Below, one piece after another: positions 15,878 through 16,846 of a stretch of 16,846 bases of DNA. The DNA is from CAVPRW01 sp046727435 [NCBI: bacterium] (lineage in GTDB: Bacteria; Tectomicrobia; Entotheonellia; J063). The notes beneath the pieces are model-generated. The model ran no database searches, was not told the origin of the DNA, and saw only the letters and a list, made by a program, of their open reading frames with translations. The first letter of the stretch is position 1. Each line of letters starts with the position of its first letter. The position numbers were made by a program, and so were the translations under genes. The stretch lies in assembly GCA_046727435.1 (NCBI GenBank), contig JBKPCR010000114.1, positions 1-16,846 of the forward strand, written 5' to 3'.

Positions 15878-16846
15878 CTACGCCAGCACCAGGCTCCGCG
15901 CTACTTCCCCCCCTTCAAGCGCGGCGTAGGCCGTGTTGATGTCCTCCAGAGGGTAGGTCCGCGTCAAGAGTTCATCGAGCCACAGCTTGCCCGCCTGATA
16001 CATCTCGATCAGGTTCAAGAGGTCGATCTTGGGGCGCGACGAGCCATACAACGAGCCCATGAGGGTTTTCTCGGCATACACCAACTCGTTGGCATTGATA
16101 TGCACCTGCACGTCGGCGCGCGTCACCCCAATCACCACGCACGTGCCCATCTTGCGGGTCGCCGCATACGCTTGTTCGATCGTCTTGGTCAGGCCGACGG
16201 CTTCAAAGGCATAATCCACCCCGCGACCGCCTGTGAGATCTTTGATCGCCGCGACCGGATCGTCGTGGGTCGCATCCACGAGGTGCGTGGCCCCCATCTG
16301 CTGGGCATAGGCGAGCTTTGGCGGGGCGACATCCACCGCAATGATCTTGAGGGCCCCCACAATACGTGCCCCCTGCACCGCATTCAGACCGATGCCGCCA
16401 CAGCCGAAGACCGCAACGCTGGTCCCCATCTTGACTTTGGCAGCGTTAACCACCGCCCCCACCCCGGTGATCACCCCGCATCCGAGCAGCGCGGCCTTAT
16501 CCAGCGGAACGTGTGGCGGAATCTTAAGGACGGCCGCTTCTGGCATGGTCGACAGCTGTGCAAAGGTGGAGACACCGGCAACGTGCCGTATCGCGGTCTG
16601 GTTGACGCGAACGCGGGTGGTCCCGTCGGGCATCAAGCCCGTGACGCGCATCTGGGTGCCCACATCGCACAGCGCTGGGCGCCCACCGGTGCAATACTCG
16701 CAGGCCCCACACGAGACCCGCCAGATGGGAATGACGTGGTCGCCGGGTTGGACCGAGGTCACACCTTCCCCAACGCATTCCACAATGCCTGAGCCCTCGT
16801 GCCCCAGGATGATGGGCAGGGGCATCACCAAGTCGCCCTTCATCAC
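15878..16846 (-). CDS. Zinc-dependent medium-chain alcohol dehydrogenase (N-terminus outside window)
   Basis: The visible 322 residues are the main part of a medium-chain dehydrogenase/reductase. Counting from the right edge, GHEGSG supplies the catalytic-zinc His16, C46-C49-C52-C60 (CGACEYC...C) bind the structural zinc, and Cys123 in LLGCGVITG is the third catalytic-zinc ligand. FGCGGIGLNAVQGA (147-160) is the NAD-binding Rossmann loop, followed by an acidic Asp in IIAVDV that favours NAD(H). About 40-50 residues with the first catalytic Cys should lie beyond 16846. The GTG at the very edge is an internal codon (VMKGDL), not the start. The protein ends normally at LARSLVLA-type sequence and TAG 15878-15880. 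It should interconvert alcohols and aldehydes in the cytosol; the substrate cannot be told. It faces the cyclase pair convergently. Confidence 0.88.
   Translation of the reverse strand: MMKGDLVMPLPIILGHEGSGIVECVGEGVTSVQPGDHVIPIWRVSCGACEYCTGGRPALCDVGTQMRVTGLMPDGTTRVRVNQTAIRHVAGVSTFAQLSTMPEAAVLKIPPHVPLDKAALLGCGVITGVGAVVNAAKVKMGTSVAVFGCGGIGLNAVQGARIVGALKIIAVDVAPPKLAYAQQMGATHLVDATHDDPVAAIKDLTGGRGVDYAFEAVGLTKTIEQAYAATRKMGTCVVIGVTRADVQVHINANELVYAEKTLMGSLYGSSRPKIDLLNLIEMYQAGKLWLDELLTRTYPLEDINTAYAALEGGEVARSLVLA

Noticed and set aside
15735-15929. Short plus-strand ORF after comM copy 3
   Set aside because: No ribosome binding site or recognisable product; it runs into the antisense of the alcohol dehydrogenase end.
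15821-16792. Plus-strand 323-codon ORF opposite the alcohol dehydrogenase
   Set aside because: The minus strand carries all zinc and NAD-binding motifs; the plus frame is a shadow.
1-16846. CRISPR array, tRNA, rRNA or phage genes
   Set aside because: I saw no regularly spaced repeats, no tRNA-like cloverleaf with CCA end, no rRNA-like stretch and no phage structural proteins while reading.

Overview
This window is a stretch of high-GC bacterial chromosome. It probably comes from a soil- or sediment-type Gram-negative lineage, because it carries a periplasmic-type PQQ sugar dehydrogenase, stress genes of the DUF2382 and DUF1328 kinds, and giant cyclase-AAA-TPR signalling proteins. That mix recalls genomes such as Tectomicrobia/Entotheonella, Rokubacteria/NC10 or some Proteobacteria. 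No rRNA, tRNA or phylogenetic marker is present, so the assignment is a weak inference.

Layout. 1-414 is an AT-richer stretch with no gene. 415-3384 (minus) is a compact stress/envelope group read from right to left: a 53-residue single-pass membrane peptide, a DUF2382 protein, a second DUF2382 protein with a YflT-like N-terminal domain (29-bp overlap), and, after about 290 bp, a four-helix membrane protein. 3740-4659 (minus) is a dead IS4/IS701-type transposase with at least four nonsense codons and several frameshifts; its possible ends lie at 3530 and 4730. 5702-5875 (plus) is a 57-residue DUF1328 membrane protein. 6145-7341 (plus) is a secreted PQQ-dependent aldose sugar dehydrogenase. 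8516-15450 (plus) holds two tandem paralogous giants of 1141 and 1169 residues, translationally coupled through a TGATG overlap. Each has an N-terminal 60-residue domain, a class III nucleotide cyclase domain, an AAA ATPase and a long TPR-like helical tail. 15878 to the right edge (minus) is a zinc-dependent medium-chain alcohol dehydrogenase whose N-terminus lies outside the window.

The least expected feature is a dispersed repeat derived from comM/yifB (Mg-chelatase-like AAA protein). It occurs three times in the same orientation, near 4812-5194, 7780-8168 and 15506-15730. Copies 1 and 2 preserve exactly the same 111-codon segment without a gap or stop, begin with a shared non-comM leader of about 50 bp, and end at the same codon. 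Copy 3 is shorter and scrambled. Copies 1 and 2 bracket the DUF1328/sugar dehydrogenase block, and copies 2 and 3 bracket the cyclase-AAA-TPR pair, so each block lies between direct repeats.

How the genes work together. The minus-strand group and the DUF1328 gene fit general or osmotic stress physiology. The sugar dehydrogenase fits periplasmic sugar oxidation. The two giants look like STAND-like signal integrators whose cyclase domains keep both metal-binding aspartates but lack the usual base-selecting lysine and catalytic asparagine. A direct functional link between these blocks is not visible. The region reads as an accessory zone built from separate modules with mobile-element debris between them.
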